Under the pieces are notes generated by a model. The model was not told where the DNA came from. It searched no databases and was given only the letters and a program-made list of their open reading frames with translations. A stretch of DNA of 64,000 nt from Actinomadura citrea (GTDB taxonomy: Bacteria > Actinomycetota > Actinomycetes > Streptosporangiales > Streptosporangiaceae), in contig NZ_JACCBT010000001.1 in NCBI RefSeq assembly GCF_013409045.1, positions 6,510,001-6,574,000 on the forward strand, given 5' to 3'. The position numbers and the translations under genes were made by a program. This document shows, piece by piece, positions 1-8,523 of the stretch; the stretch's first letter is position 1; each line of letters opens with the position of its first letter.

Positions 1-643
1 CGGAGACCGTCGGGTAGCGGTCCTTGGGCAGGGCGGCGAAGTACTCGCGGATCTGGTTGAGGTACTCCTGGAAGTACGTCCACGGGTCCCCCGCCCCAGC
101 GGGCGTCTTGGCGTGGTGAAGCGTGTCCTCGATGGCGTCGGCGTCGAGGAACATGCCGAGGGTGCTGACGGCGAGCCCGGCGATCCGCTTCGGGACGCCG
201 CCGGCGTGCATGAGGGCGAGCTGCGCCTCTGCGACGTCCAGCAGATGGGGTCCGGTGGGGATGAGCGCCATCGACACCACCGCGATGTCGCGGTGCGAGG
301 TGTAGACGCGGCGGATCTCGCGCGCCAGCTCCTTCAGCTGCTCCTGCCAGCGCGCCGGGTCCGGGACGGGGAGCCGGATCTCGGCGGCCACCCGGTCGAG
401 CATCAGCTCGCGCAGTTCCTCCTTGCCCGAGACGTGGGCGTAGAGGGACGCCGGGCCCGTGCCGAGCTCCTGGGCGACGCGGCGCATGGTGACGGCCTCC
501 AGCCCCTCGGCGTCCAGGACGCGGATCGCCGTGTCGACGACCAGCTCCTGCGTGAGCGGCTGCCGGGCGGGCGCGGCCTTGCGCGGCCTGCGGCCGGGCG
601 GCGTCGGCATGTCCGGGCGTGCGCCTCGGTCGGCTTCGGCCAC
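1..643 (-). CDS. TetR-family transcriptional regulator (3' end off window)
   Basis: This is a one-component repressor whose N-terminal helix-turn-helix lies around residues 45-70 (VTMRRVAQELGTGPASLYAH), followed by a TetR C-terminal ligand domain. 214 residues are visible and the end runs off the left edge. I chose GTG at 643 because GGGAGG sits 7 nt upstream; an in-frame ATG at 610 lacks such a site. It is divergent from a drug-type MFS exporter at 812, so by the usual logic of the family it probably represses the exporter and itself. The 168-bp gap between them is full of palindromes. Family call is firm; ligand unknown. Confidence 0.9.
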   Translation of the reverse strand, partial: MAEADRGARPDMPTPPGRRPRKAAPARQPLTQELVVDTAIRVLDAEGLEAVTMRRVAQELGTGPASLYAHVSGKEELRELMLDRVAAEIRLPVPDPARWQEQLKELAREIRRVYTSHRDIAVVSMALIPTGPHLLDVAEAQLALMHAGGVPKRIAGLAVSTLGMFLDADAIEDTLHHAKTPAGAGDPWTYFQEYLNQIREYFAALPKDRYPTVS

Positions 644-677
644 GTCGGGACCTCCCAATCTCGCGATACATCTTGAC

Positions 678-694
678 TATCGCGAATCGCGATA
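678..694. promoter_or_regulatory. 17-bp perfect palindrome, probable TetR operator
   Basis: TATCGCGA-A-TCGCGATA is a perfect inverted repeat around one central base, with another TCGCGATA half-site at 661-668. It lies 35 bp upstream of the TetR start, so the natural reading is an autoregulatory operator. Binding is inferred. Confidence 0.65.
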
Positions 695-730
695 TATCTT
701 CTCTACTGCGGAGAGAATTCTTCGAAACAC

Positions 731-797
731 GAACATCGTACTTGACACGAACAGCGTTCGCCCTTAGAACGTTGTTCGTAACCAACGAACACTGTTC
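731..797. promoter_or_regulatory. Four phased GAAC-N3-GTTC sites
   Basis: The 11-bp palindrome GAACnnnGTTC occurs exactly at 749-759, 767-777 and 787-797, and with one mismatch (GAACATCGTAC) at 731-741. Spacings are 18, 18 and 20 bp, close to two helical turns, so all copies face a similar side of the helix. They cover the spacer, -10 region and leader of the exporter promoter, the usual placement for a repressor array. The motif differs from the TCGCGA palindrome next to the TetR gene. Confidence 0.7.
742..770 (+). promoter_or_regulatory. Sigma-70-type promoter of MFS exporter
   Basis: TTGACA (742-747) and TAGAAC (765-770) are separated by exactly 17 bp, upstream of the exporter ATG at 812. 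One GAAC-N3-GTTC site lies inside the spacer and the next overlaps the -10. Confidence 0.75.
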
Positions 798-811
798 CCC
801 CCGGAGTGACC

Positions 812-2518
812 ATGACCGACACACTGACCTCCCCTGCCCGGGGCACCGCTGACGGCGGCTACCGCTGGCGCTGGGTCGCCCTGTTCGTGATCCTCGCCGG
901 CGAGGTCATGGACATGCTGGACGCCCTGATCACGGCCATCGCGGCCCCCACGATCCGCGCCGAGCTCGGTGGGTCGGCGGCCACCATCCAGTGGCTCGCC
1001 GCCGCCTACACCCTCGCCATGGCCGTCGGGCTCATCACCGGCGGCCGCCTCGGCGACCTCTACGGACGCAAGCGGATGTTCCTCATCGGCGCGGCCGGCT
1101 TCACGGTCGGCTCGCTGCTGTGCGGCATCGCCGGCTCCCCCGGGATGCTGGTCGGCGCCCGCGGCATGCAGGGCCTGTTCGGCGCGCTGATGCTGCCGCA
1201 GGGCATCGGAATGATCAAGCAGATGTTCTCGGCGAAGGAGATGGGCGCGGCGTTCGCCATGTTCGGGCCCGTCATGGGGCTGTCGTCGGTCGGCGGCCCG
1301 GTGCTGGCCGGCTGGCTGATCGACGCCGACCTGTTCGGCACCGGCTGGCGGATGATCTTCCTGATCAACCTGCCGCTGGGCGCCGCCGCCGTGCTGGCCG
1401 GGCTGAAGTTCCTGCCCGAAGGGCGCGCCGAGCACGCCTCCCGCCTCGACCTCACCGGCGCCGCCCTGGCCTCCCTCGGCGCCGGGCTGCTGGTCTACCC
1501 CCTCGTCCAGGGCCGCGAGCACGACTGGCCCGCCTGGACGTTCGCCATGATGGCCGCCTCCCTCGTCGTGTGGGGCGCGTTCGCCTGGTACGAGACCCGC
1601 AAGCAGCGCCGCGGCGGTGACCCGCTGATCGTGCCGAGCCTGTTCCGCAAGCGGGGCTTCACCGGCGGCCTCGTCGTCGGCCTGGTGTTCTTCTCCGGCG
1701 TCGCCGGCCTCGGCCTGGTGCTGGCGCTGTTCTTCCAGCTCGGGCTGGGCTACTCCCCGCTCAAGGCGGGCCTCGCGCAGATCCCGTGGTCGGTCGGCAT
1801 CGTCATCGGGTTCGGCGTCATGCAGGCCGTGCAGAGCCTCGGCCGCAAGGTGATCCACGCGGGCGCCGTCATCATGGCCGCCGGGATCGCCGGGCTGTAC
1901 TTCACCCTCCGGTACGCCGGGATCGACGTCACCCCCTGGCAGCTCGTCCCCGCGCTGACCGTCACCGGGATCGGCATGGGCCTGCTGATGGGGCCCTTCT
2001 TCGACACCGTGCTCGCGGGCGTCGAGCCCGAGGAGACCGGCTCGGCGGGCGGCACGCTCACCGCCGTCCAGCAGCTCGGCAGCGCGCTCGGCGCCGCCGT
2101 CCTCGGCACGGTCTTCTTCGGGCTGCTCGGCGGGCACGTCGCGACCGCCGCCGACGACGGCGCCGCCGCCCTGCGCCGCGACCTCGCCGCCGCGTCCGTC
2201 CCGGCCCCGCAGCGCGACCGCGTCGTGGACGGTCTGCGCGGCTGCGGCCGCGACCGCGCCACCGCAAAGGACGCCGCCGCCGTGCCCGCGTCCTGCCACC
2301 GGCTTGAAGAGGCCACCGTCGCCGCCGTCACCGCGGCGCCGCAGTCGGCGCCGGCCGTCCAGAAGGCGGTCGCCGAGGCCGGGGAGCACGCGGCCAAGGT
2401 CGGGTTCGGCGACGCCATGAAGATCACGCTGTGGGTCGAGGTTGGGCTCCTCGGCCTGACTTTCCTCGCGACGTTCCTGCTGCCGATGCACGCGCGCCCG
2501 GAAGAGGAAGCCGCCTGA
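812..2518 (+). CDS. DHA2-type MFS drug exporter (EmrB/QacA)
   Basis: Proton-driven multidrug exporter of the 14-helix DHA2 group, 568 aa. Visible are MFS motif A (GGRLGDLYGRKR, residues 77-88), the helix-1 acidic motif DMLDALITAIAAPTI, and a cysteine-containing external loop before the last helix. ATG 812 was chosen because GGAG lies 5 nt before it; a GTG at 806 overlaps that site. The TetR gene upstream suggests induction by the exported compound. A close paralogue lies at 16345; both share the phrase LVYPLVQGRE followed by WPAW. Substrate cannot be read from sequence. Confidence 0.93.
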   Translation: MTDTLTSPARGTADGGYRWRWVALFVILAGEVMDMLDALITAIAAPTIRAELGGSAATIQWLAAAYTLAMAVGLITGGRLGDLYGRKRMFLIGAAGFTVGSLLCGIAGSPGMLVGARGMQGLFGALMLPQGIGMIKQMFSAKEMGAAFAMFGPVMGLSSVGGPVLAGWLIDADLFGTGWRMIFLINLPLGAAAVLAGLKFLPEGRAEHASRLDLTGAALASLGAGLLVYPLVQGREHDWPAWTFAMMAASLVVWGAFAWYETRKQRRGGDPLIVPSLFRKRGFTGGLVVGLVFFSGVAGLGLVLALFFQLGLGYSPLKAGLAQIPWSVGIVIGFGVMQAVQSLGRKVIHAGAVIMAAGIAGLYFTLRYAGIDVTPWQLVPALTVTGIGMGLLMGPFFDTVLAGVEPEETGSAGGTLTAVQQLGSALGAAVLGTVFFGLLGGHVATAADDGAAALRRDLAAASVPAPQRDRVVDGLRGCGRDRATAKDAAAVPASCHRLEEATVAAVTAAPQSAPAVQKAVAEAGEHAAKVGFGDAMKITLWVEVGLLGLTFLATFLLPMHARPEEEAA

Positions 2519-2529
2519 CGTAACGCAAA

Positions 2530-2565
2530 GGGCCCGCGCCAGGGGAGCTCCCCGGGCGCGGGCCC
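2530..2565. terminator. Bidirectional hairpin terminator
   Basis: An 11-bp perfect stem (GGGCCCGCGCC / GGCGCGGGCCC) encloses a second self-complementary core, GGGGAGCTCCCC. It lies between the convergent MFS and LLM genes. There is no T tract, which is usual at this GC content. Confidence 0.8.
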
Positions 2566-2575
2566 TGTCTCGTCG

Positions 2576-3502
2576 TCAGACCTTGCCCATCACCTCGGAG
2601 GCCAGCAGCTCCAGGTGATCCAGGTCGCTCATGTCGAGGACCTGGAGGTAGAGGCACTCCGCGCCCAGCTCACCGAACCGGCCGAGCTTGTCGACCAGCT
2701 CCTGCGGAGTCCCGGCCAGACCGTTCTCGCGCAGCTCGGGCACCTTCCGCCCGATGGCGTCGGCGCGCCGCTTCACCTCCGCCTCGTCCCGCCCGCAGCA
2801 GACGACCTGCGCGGCCGAGTACACCAGCGGCCTGGTCCGGCCCGCCTCCGCGCACGCCGCGCGGACCCGGTCGAACGCGCCGCCGGTGTCCTTGAGCTGG
2901 TGGAACGGCACGTTGTACTCGTCGGCGTAGCGCGCGGCGAGCCGCGGCGTCCGCTTCGCCCCGGCCCCGCCGATGATGATCGGCGGACCGCCCGGCCGCA
3001 CGGGCTTGGGCAGCGCGGGCGACCCGCTCAGGGTGTAGTGCTCCCCGCTGAAGGAGAAGGTCTCGCCGGACGGCGTCCCCCACAGCCCGGTGAGGATCTG
3101 CAACTGCTCCTCAAGCCGCTCGAACCGCTCGCCCAGGCTCGGGAACGGGATGCCGTAGGCGGCGTGCTCCTCCTCATACCACCCCGTCCCGAGCCCCAGG
3201 TCGACGCGCCCGCCGCTCATCTGGTCGACCTGCGCGACGGAGATCGCCAGCGGCCCCGGGTAGCGGAACGTCCCGGCGGTCACCAGCGTGCCGAGCCTGA
3301 TCCGGCTCGTCTCCCGGGCCAGCGCGCCCAGGGTGATCCAGGAATCGGTCGGGCCCGGCTCGCCCGTCATGTCCCCCATCTTGAGAAAGTGGTCGGACCG
3401 GAAGAACGCGTCGAAGCCGAGGTCCTCGGCCGCCCTGGCCACGGCGAGCTGTGTCTCATACGTCGCCCCCTGCTGGGGCTCGGTGAAGATTCGAAGTCGC
3501 AT
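2576..3502 (-). CDS. LLM-class F420-dependent oxidoreductase
   Basis: Luciferase-like (beta/alpha)8-barrel enzyme, 308 aa, the usual length. N-terminal MRLRIFTEPQQGATYETQL, the RSDHFL segment near residue 36 and GGRVDLGLGTGWYEEEH near residues 99-115 mark the actinobacterial family that uses coenzyme F420 for hydride transfer. ATG 3502 has GAGG 8 nt upstream. It is convergent with the MFS gene and stands alone. The substrate is unknown; F420 rather than FMN use is inferred from the family. Confidence 0.88.
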   Translation of the reverse strand: MRLRIFTEPQQGATYETQLAVARAAEDLGFDAFFRSDHFLKMGDMTGEPGPTDSWITLGALARETSRIRLGTLVTAGTFRYPGPLAISVAQVDQMSGGRVDLGLGTGWYEEEHAAYGIPFPSLGERFERLEEQLQILTGLWGTPSGETFSFSGEHYTLSGSPALPKPVRPGGPPIIIGGAGAKRTPRLAARYADEYNVPFHQLKDTGGAFDRVRAACAEAGRTRPLVYSAAQVVCCGRDEAEVKRRADAIGRKVPELRENGLAGTPQELVDKLGRFGELGAECLYLQVLDMSDLDHLELLASEVMGKV

Positions 3503-3560
3503 GTCCCCATCCTCGTACGAACCCGGCGGCCGTCGCGCGGCGGGTCGACGCCCGCCGGTG

Positions 3561-4157
3561 TCATCGCGCAGAAGAGATCCTCCGCACCGCCGCCGGCTTC
3601 TTCGCGGCCGGCTTCTTCGCGGCCGGCTTCTTGGGTGCCGCCTTGGAGTGGCCGAGGTGGGCGGCCCCGGCGACGCGGACGGCCGGGAACGTGCGGGACG
3701 CGTGCGCCCTCCCCCACCTCACCGTCCCGCGCAGGTGGATCTTCTGGCCGGGCCTGGCGCCCCTGGACACCTTGGCCTTGAGGGCGCCGGTCACCGTCTG
3801 CCCCTTCCGCACGGCGCCGAGGTCGCATTCGACCGTCCACCCCGCGGCCGCGCAGTCCCTGTTCCCCGAGACGAACGCCAGCGATCTCGGCAGCCTCGCC
3901 CTGAACACCGCCTTGCCGGACTTCCGCGGCCCCCTGGCGGTCAGCTTGAACGTCCACTCGTAGGTGCGCCCCGGGACCACGGCGCTCGCGGGGCTGCTCG
4001 TGCGAAGCGCCACGCCCGCGGCGTGCACGCCGTGCGGCTTGGGTCTCGCCCTCGGGCCGGGACCGTCGGCCCGCGCCGCGGCCGGCGCGAGCACGCCCCC
4101 CAGCAGCGGTGCGGCGAGCGCCAGCACCATGCCCTGCACCCTCAACGTCCGGATCAC
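3561..4157 (-). CDS. Secreted DUF11-like protein with Lys/Pro/Ala tail
   Basis: 198 aa when started at GTG 4157, which is preceded by GGGGGG at 6 nt and begins directly with a signal peptide (MIRTLRVQGMVLALAAPLL, cleavage near ARA-DG). The middle, about residues 45-165, looks like a DUF11/beta-sandwich repeat of actinobacterial surface proteins, with two cysteines (DCAAAGWTVECDL) likely forming a disulfide. The C-terminus repeats KKPAA three times, resembling a histone H1-like basic tail; it could bind wall polymers or DNA. No LPXTG or anchor helix. Upstream ATG 4196 lacks a ribosome site. Function unknown. Confidence 0.72.
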   Translation of the reverse strand: MIRTLRVQGMVLALAAPLLGGVLAPAAARADGPGPRARPKPHGVHAAGVALRTSSPASAVVPGRTYEWTFKLTARGPRKSGKAVFRARLPRSLAFVSGNRDCAAAGWTVECDLGAVRKGQTVTGALKAKVSRGARPGQKIHLRGTVRWGRAHASRTFPAVRVAGAAHLGHSKAAPKKPAAKKPAAKKPAAVRRISSAR

Positions 4158-4375
4158 TACGAACCCCCCGTGGCCTGCGGTTTTCTTACCGGTCACCGTC
4201 CGTTCTAGTGATCAGGAGGCGCGCTCGCCAACGCGGCGTCGGCGTGTCGTCACACACGGCGACTCTTGACCGCCCACCCCTTCAGGACGGTCAACCTCCG
4301 CAATCTCCTGCGCCCCAAAGCACAAAGCCTGTTAAATCGCCAAGACCGTGACAATCCCCGACACATGGAGCTGAC

Positions 4376-5407
4376 ATGGCTGTCTTCGGCGTCGACTACG
4401 CGTGGGGCCGCCCCGGTGCGCCCGCGCTGGAACGCGCCGGGGCCGAGTTCGCGTGCCGCTACCTGTCGCACGACACGACCGGCAAGAACCTGACCCGCAA
4501 GGAGGCCGACGAGCTGTCGGCCGCGGGCATCTGGCTGGTCGTCGTGTGGGAGTCGACCGCCAAGCGCCCTCTCGACGGGCGGTCCGCCGGCGCGGCCGAC
4601 GCCCGCGACGCCGCCGCCCAGGCCGAGGCGTGCGGCATGCCGGACGACCGGCCCGTCTACTTCGCCGCCGACTGGGACGCCACCTCCGGGCAGCAGGACG
4701 AGATCAACGCCTACCTGGACGGCGCGGCGAGCGTCCTCGGCCGCGGCCGGGTCGGCCTCTACGGCGGGTACGGCCCGGTCAAGCGCGCCTTCGACGCCAA
4801 GAAGATCACCTTCGGCTGGCAGACGTACGCCTGGTCGGGCGGCAGGTGGGACGCCCGCGCCCAGCTCCAGCAGTACTCCAACGACCACACGATCAACGGC
4901 GTCGGCGTCGACTACGACCGCGGCGTCAAGAGCGACTACGGGCAGTGGCGCGTCGGCGTCTCGCCCCAGGGAGAGGACGACATGCCCGACTACGTGTCCG
5001 TCGGCACCGGTGGCGACCACCAGGAGCTTCCTCCCGGCAAGTGGACCGAGGTCACCTGGAGCAAGGAGTACTCCGACAAGGAGCACCAGCACAACGACCC
5101 GGGCGGCCCCAGCCTGCTGACCGGATCGGCCCGCTACAGCCTGTCGGTGAGCGCGGCGCTGAGCGGCGTCCCCGCGGGCACGCTCATCCAGGCCCGGGTG
5201 ATCGAGGTGACGGACGGCAACGCCTCCGACTACCAGGTCGGCCCCGTCCAGGACTTCATCTCCGTCGGCGACACCACCAACCTCGTCTACGGCCTCGCCG
5301 CCGACACCGTCGAGGCGGGCAAGCGCGTGCGCTTCCAGCTGCTCCACCAGGGCGCCGCCGCCGCGACCATCGCCAAGGCCAGCGCCAAGGTCTTCTTCTG
5401 GCGCTGA
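4376..5407 (+). CDS. DUF1906 glycoside-hydrolase-like protein
   Basis: 343 aa. Residues 1-200 match the DUF1906 (Rv2525c-like) TIM-barrel fold: FGVDYAWGRP at the start, CRYLSHD near residue 27, YFAADWD near 97-103 and a terminal VDYDRG. The fold resembles glycoside hydrolase family 25-type lysozymes. Residues 205-343 form an extra beta-rich domain. There is no signal peptide, so export would need Tat-independent or cell-lysis release, or the protein is cytosolic. ATG 4376 has GGAG at 5 nt. Catalytic activity is unproven for the family. Confidence 0.85.
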   Translation: MAVFGVDYAWGRPGAPALERAGAEFACRYLSHDTTGKNLTRKEADELSAAGIWLVVVWESTAKRPLDGRSAGAADARDAAAQAEACGMPDDRPVYFAADWDATSGQQDEINAYLDGAASVLGRGRVGLYGGYGPVKRAFDAKKITFGWQTYAWSGGRWDARAQLQQYSNDHTINGVGVDYDRGVKSDYGQWRVGVSPQGEDDMPDYVSVGTGGDHQELPPGKWTEVTWSKEYSDKEHQHNDPGGPSLLTGSARYSLSVSAALSGVPAGTLIQARVIEVTDGNASDYQVGPVQDFISVGDTTNLVYGLAADTVEAGKRVRFQLLHQGAAAATIAKASAKVFFWR

Positions 5408-5408
5408 C

Positions 5409-6590
5409 TCAGAAGTCGTCGTTGATGTAGGGCGACAGAGGGACGGACAAGGCGGCCTCCAGACGGGCCGCCGCGCCGGGCGTGTGCTCGGCGACGGCGC
5501 CGATCCGGACCAGCGTGACCGGACTCTGGCCGCCCAGGTAGACGGCCGCGAGGTCGGCCGCGCTCAGACTCAGGTCCGGCGGCCCGGAGGCCGGGTCGCA
5601 GACAGGCGCCCCGCCGGTCTTGAGCAGCCAGCGGCCCGCGTTCGCCGGGATGCGAGGGTCGTCGACCTCCAGGACGAAGGCGTCCTCCGCTGCCCAGGAC
5701 CGGGCCCGGAGAGCGGCCGGCAGGTCGATCAGACGGAGCCAGAGCGCGCCGTAGTCGCTCTTGATCGTGACCCTGTCGGGGTCGGCGACCATGTGCGGCA
5801 GAAGATCGTCCACCGGACGGCCCGGCGCCTCGACGCGGGACGTCAGGTCGATCGAAGCCAGGAACCCCCAGAGCGCCGCCTCGACCGACGGGGTGTCGGC
5901 GACGAGGTCGACGACCCTCACGGTCCCCGGCCGAACACGGTAGACCGCGTATCCGGCAGGATGCACGACGATGCGCGGCGCGGTGTACCCGGGGGCGTCC
6001 CGGTCGACCGGCCGCAGGATCCCCTTGGCCCACCACTCGGGGTCGCGGACGAGCCCGCCCGGCCGCACCGACAGGGCCCGCCGGTGGATCGGATCGACCA
6101 CCTCGAACGCGGAGCCGGCCTCGACGAGCCGCAACGGCCGGTCATCCGGAGCCGTGCGCAGTTCCAGCGGCCGCGACGTGTCGACCTCCAGCCCGATCGC
6201 CCGCGTGGCAAGACCGAACCCGTACCGGCCGTAGATCGCGCCTTGGGAGGCCCAGAGCGCGGCCACCGGACGCCCCGCGGCGATCGCGTCGGCGACCATC
6301 CGGTCCATCATGGACGTCAGGATCCCCCGGCGGCGGTGCGTGGGCAGCACCCCGACGAACGTGACCGCCGAGCAGTCGAGCAGCGCACCCGGCACCGCGA
6401 GCCGCATCGGCAGGGCCGCCAACTGCCCGACCTTGGTCTCCCCGTCGAAGGCGCCGATCCGCTCGGCACGCACGGCCGGCCACCCGTCCCGCTCGCGGTC
6501 GATCTCCTCCACGGGAACGTGGAACACCATCCCGGCGAAGTCGACCATCAGCCCGGCATCGGCCTCCGGCACGTCCCTGATCTCGATCAC
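5409..6590 (-). CDS. eis: Eis-like GNAT N-acetyltransferase
   Basis: 393 aa, the length of the Eis family: N-terminal GNAT domain with the acetyl-CoA loop VLPTHRRRGILTSMM (about residues 87-101), a second GNAT-like domain, then a sterol-carrier-like C-terminal domain ending in LSPYINDDF, where Eis proteins place the catalytic C-terminal carboxylate. Known members acetylate aminoglycosides and protein lysines. The GTG start has no Shine-Dalgarno site; TAGCGT ends 6 nt before it, so the mRNA is probably leaderless. The stop codon is one base from that of the convergent DUF1906 gene. Substrate here unknown. Confidence 0.88.
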   Translation of the reverse strand: MIEIRDVPEADAGLMVDFAGMVFHVPVEEIDRERDGWPAVRAERIGAFDGETKVGQLAALPMRLAVPGALLDCSAVTFVGVLPTHRRRGILTSMMDRMVADAIAAGRPVAALWASQGAIYGRYGFGLATRAIGLEVDTSRPLELRTAPDDRPLRLVEAGSAFEVVDPIHRRALSVRPGGLVRDPEWWAKGILRPVDRDAPGYTAPRIVVHPAGYAVYRVRPGTVRVVDLVADTPSVEAALWGFLASIDLTSRVEAPGRPVDDLLPHMVADPDRVTIKSDYGALWLRLIDLPAALRARSWAAEDAFVLEVDDPRIPANAGRWLLKTGGAPVCDPASGPPDLSLSAADLAAVYLGGQSPVTLVRIGAVAEHTPGAAARLEAALSVPLSPYINDDF

Positions 6591-6659
6591 ACAACCACGC
6601 TAACCCGTGGGCGCAACCGATTATCCGAGGTCAGCCGCGCACCGCGGGAGTCGGACAGG

Positions 6660-6871
6660 ACACCCGACCCCGGCCCGAACTGGCCGGACGGCACCTCCCA
6701 GCAGATGCACCTCGACTTCACCGTCGACGACCTCGCGACCGCCGACCGCATGGCGACCGAAGCCGATGCACCAGGCTGCGCCCCCCAGACGACGTCCAGC
6801 CGGAGACCCACAACAGCAGCCAGATCTACGCAGGCCCAGCCGGACACCGCTTCTGCCTACGACCAGCCTGA
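6660..6871 (+). pseudogene. Decayed VOC/glyoxalase-like gene fragment
   Basis: Frame 3 from 6660 reads PNWPDGTSQQMHLDFTVDDL, the middle of a VOC (glyoxalase-like) domain. After roughly 6770-6800 the match moves to another frame, which reads QIYAGPAGHRFCLRPA and stops at 6869-6871, exactly as such proteins end. The N-terminal half and a start codon are missing. This is therefore a frameshifted, truncated remnant filling the gap between the Eis-like gene and the next acetyltransferase. Confidence 0.75.
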
Positions 6872-6922
6872 GAGGCCGCCCGACAGCGTACGAGCGTCGC
6901 GGCACTTCACGGATGTGGGATG

Positions 6923-7435
6923 TCACGTGACTCCGCCAAGTCGCTTGACCAGGAATCGCGCGGGATCGACCACTTCATGACGGGTCCCATGGTCGTCGAT
7001 GTAGTGGTAACGGTCGAAGTAGCGGCAGCCGGTTTCCTGGTAGCCGAGTCGCAGGTAGAGAGCGGCTGCGCGCTGGTTGTCGTCGTCCACACCCAGCCCG
7101 ATCCGGTCGTGGCCGCATTGGCGGACGAGGGCTTCTGCCGCGTCGATGATGGCGCGCCCGATGCCCTGGGACCTCAGTTCGGGCGGCCAGACGCCCAGAC
7201 CGTTGAGCTCGGGGCAATCCGGATGCCGCTGCCTCACTTCGGGAGCGGCGCAGCCGTGCCACAGGATCTGCGCCGTTCCGACGGGAACGGTCTCGGCCCA
7301 GGCGATCAGGAACGTGGTGAGACCGCGCTGCTGCTGCTCGAACCGTGCCGCGTGCCTCCTGGTCCGGCCGGGCGAGGGGATCCGGGACTCCAGCAGCTCA
7401 AGGTCTTCCTCCCTGCACTCTCGGATACTGACCAT
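6923..7435 (-). CDS. GNAT family N-acetyltransferase
   Basis: 170 aa from ATG 7435 (MVSIRECREEDLELLE). The acetyl-CoA signature LRSQGIGRAIIDAAE and the downstream NQRAAALYLRLGYQETG are clear for a single-domain GNAT enzyme. A 29-residue upstream extension has the composition of non-coding sequence and crosses a terminator stem, so I rejected it. The gene stands downstream of a hairpin at 7477-7515 with its own start. Substrate unknown. Confidence 0.85.
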   Translation of the reverse strand: MVSIRECREEDLELLESRIPSPGRTRRHAARFEQQQRGLTTFLIAWAETVPVGTAQILWHGCAAPEVRQRHPDCPELNGLGVWPPELRSQGIGRAIIDAAEALVRQCGHDRIGLGVDDDNQRAAALYLRLGYQETGCRYFDRYHYIDDHGTRHEVVDPARFLVKRLGGVT

Positions 7436-7476
7436 CTGCCAAGCCCTTTCCGGACGTCGACCCGCAAGACCGTGCG

Positions 7477-7515
7477 AACGCCCCCGCCTTCCGGCCTCCC
7501 GAAAGCGGGGGCGTT
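7477..7515. terminator. Hairpin terminator
   Basis: AACGCCCCCGC pairs with GCGGGGGCGTT over 11 bp around a 17-nt loop, followed by T residues. It lies just after the stop of the gene at 7519-8100 and before the acetyltransferase start. Confidence 0.75.
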
Positions 7516-7518
7516 TCG

Positions 7519-8100
7519 TCATACCAGAAATGCCGGTGATCTCCGTGCGAACAGCCCGCCCGATTCGCCTTGGCGGGCATGTGCCGGGCCGGACTGTGCC
7601 GACTTCCGCTCGACCGGCCGTGGCGCGGGTGGGCCCGGCTCATGGTCGGGCTGCCAGCAGCCGACGAGGGCGACCTCCGCGCCGGTGATGTCGCCCGCCT
7701 CGGCCAGCGCGTCTCCCCAGTGCGTCCAGAACCAGAGCCGTCCGCCGTCGTCTCCCCGCGCCTTGCACGTGATCTTCACGGCGCGAGGCACGCCGGCGCC
7801 GTCGAGCGCCGCCTTCACGGTGAGGCTGGAGCCGTCGAACCCCGCCTCGAACCCACGGACCGCCATGTGCTCGCGCAATGCGGCGAGGCCGGCCACGTCG
7901 GTCTTCTCCAGCAGGGCGCGCAAGCCCGCGCAGGAGCGCGCACCCAGCATCATCGGCTCCGTATCGTCCCGGACCGCCTGATACGGGGCGAAGGAATCGA
8001 CCAGCTTGATCGTCCAGTTCGGGAACTCCTTGCTCATCTCGGCAAGCTGGTCGACGATGTCGTCCGCCGTCGCGGCCATGAGATCGTGAACGTTGCTCAT
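7519..8100 (-). CDS. Hypothetical protein coupled to ATP-binding protein
   Basis: 193 aa, soluble, no signal peptide or helix. It starts at ATG 8100, overlapping the stop of the upstream ATP-binding gene as ATGA, so the two are translationally coupled. I do not recognise a named domain; the central part (SCAGLRALLEKTDVAGLAAL and KITCKARGDDGGRLWFWTHWG) looks folded, while the last 35 residues are basic and proline-rich. Comparable small proteins sit beside RsbW-like ATPases and GntR regulators in many actinomycetes, which suggests a shared regulatory role. Confidence 0.7.
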   Translation of the reverse strand: MSNVHDLMAATADDIVDQLAEMSKEFPNWTIKLVDSFAPYQAVRDDTEPMMLGARSCAGLRALLEKTDVAGLAALREHMAVRGFEAGFDGSSLTVKAALDGAGVPRAVKITCKARGDDGGRLWFWTHWGDALAEAGDITGAEVALVGCWQPDHEPGPPAPRPVERKSAQSGPAHARQGESGGLFARRSPAFLV

Positions 8101-8483
8101 TGCTCGCTCCAGGTCAGCTCGGCCCACATGGTTTGCCCGTCGGCATCGGCGTCGTGGCCGACCTTGTCGGCGTGGGCGAAGACGATGAACAGGCCGCGGC
8201 CGTGGTCGTCCTCGTCCACCGGGAGGCCGGAGAGAGGCTGCCAGCGCGTCCCGTCGCCGGAGTCGCGGACGGCGATGCGGGCGTGGCCGGGCGCCACCGC
8301 CACGGTGACGGTGACCTCGCCGCCGTCGCCGCTCGGCGTGTGGCGCAGCGAGTTGGCGACGAGCTCGGCGGTGACGAGTTCGGCGTCGTGCCGGCGCGGG
8401 GAGTCGCCGAGCATCCCACGTACGAAGGCCCGGGCGGCCGGCACCATGGACGTGCAGCCGGGGTAGGTCTGGCTCCACTCCAC
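8097..8483 (-). CDS. ATP-binding protein, RsbW-like (HATPase_c_2)
   Basis: 128 aa, a lone GHKL ATPase domain like anti-sigma-factor kinases. The N box (AELVANSLRHTP), the G1 box (DSGDGT) and the G2 region (GRGLFIVF) are present. GTG 8483 is preceded by AGGAGG at 6 nt, which fixes the start. Proteins of this type can phosphorylate anti-anti-sigma factors or act as small regulators. It is divergent from a GntR regulator with a large palindrome between them, so it is probably under that regulator's control. Confidence 0.87.
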   Translation of the reverse strand: MEWSQTYPGCTSMVPAARAFVRGMLGDSPRRHDAELVTAELVANSLRHTPSGDGGEVTVTVAVAPGHARIAVRDSGDGTRWQPLSGLPVDEDDHGRGLFIVFAHADKVGHDADADGQTMWAELTWSEQ

Positions 8484-8523
8484 GGAAAACCTCCTACGGT
8501 CTGTGATCGTGTCGTCACAGGAA

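Noticed and set aside
764-2491. 575-aa ORF on the minus strand opposite the MFS exporter
   Set aside because: It is the antisense shadow of the exporter: composition is Gly/Arg/Ala/Glu-rich with no domain, and the plus-strand frame has clear MFS motifs. The same applies to other long opposite-strand frames in this GC-rich window.
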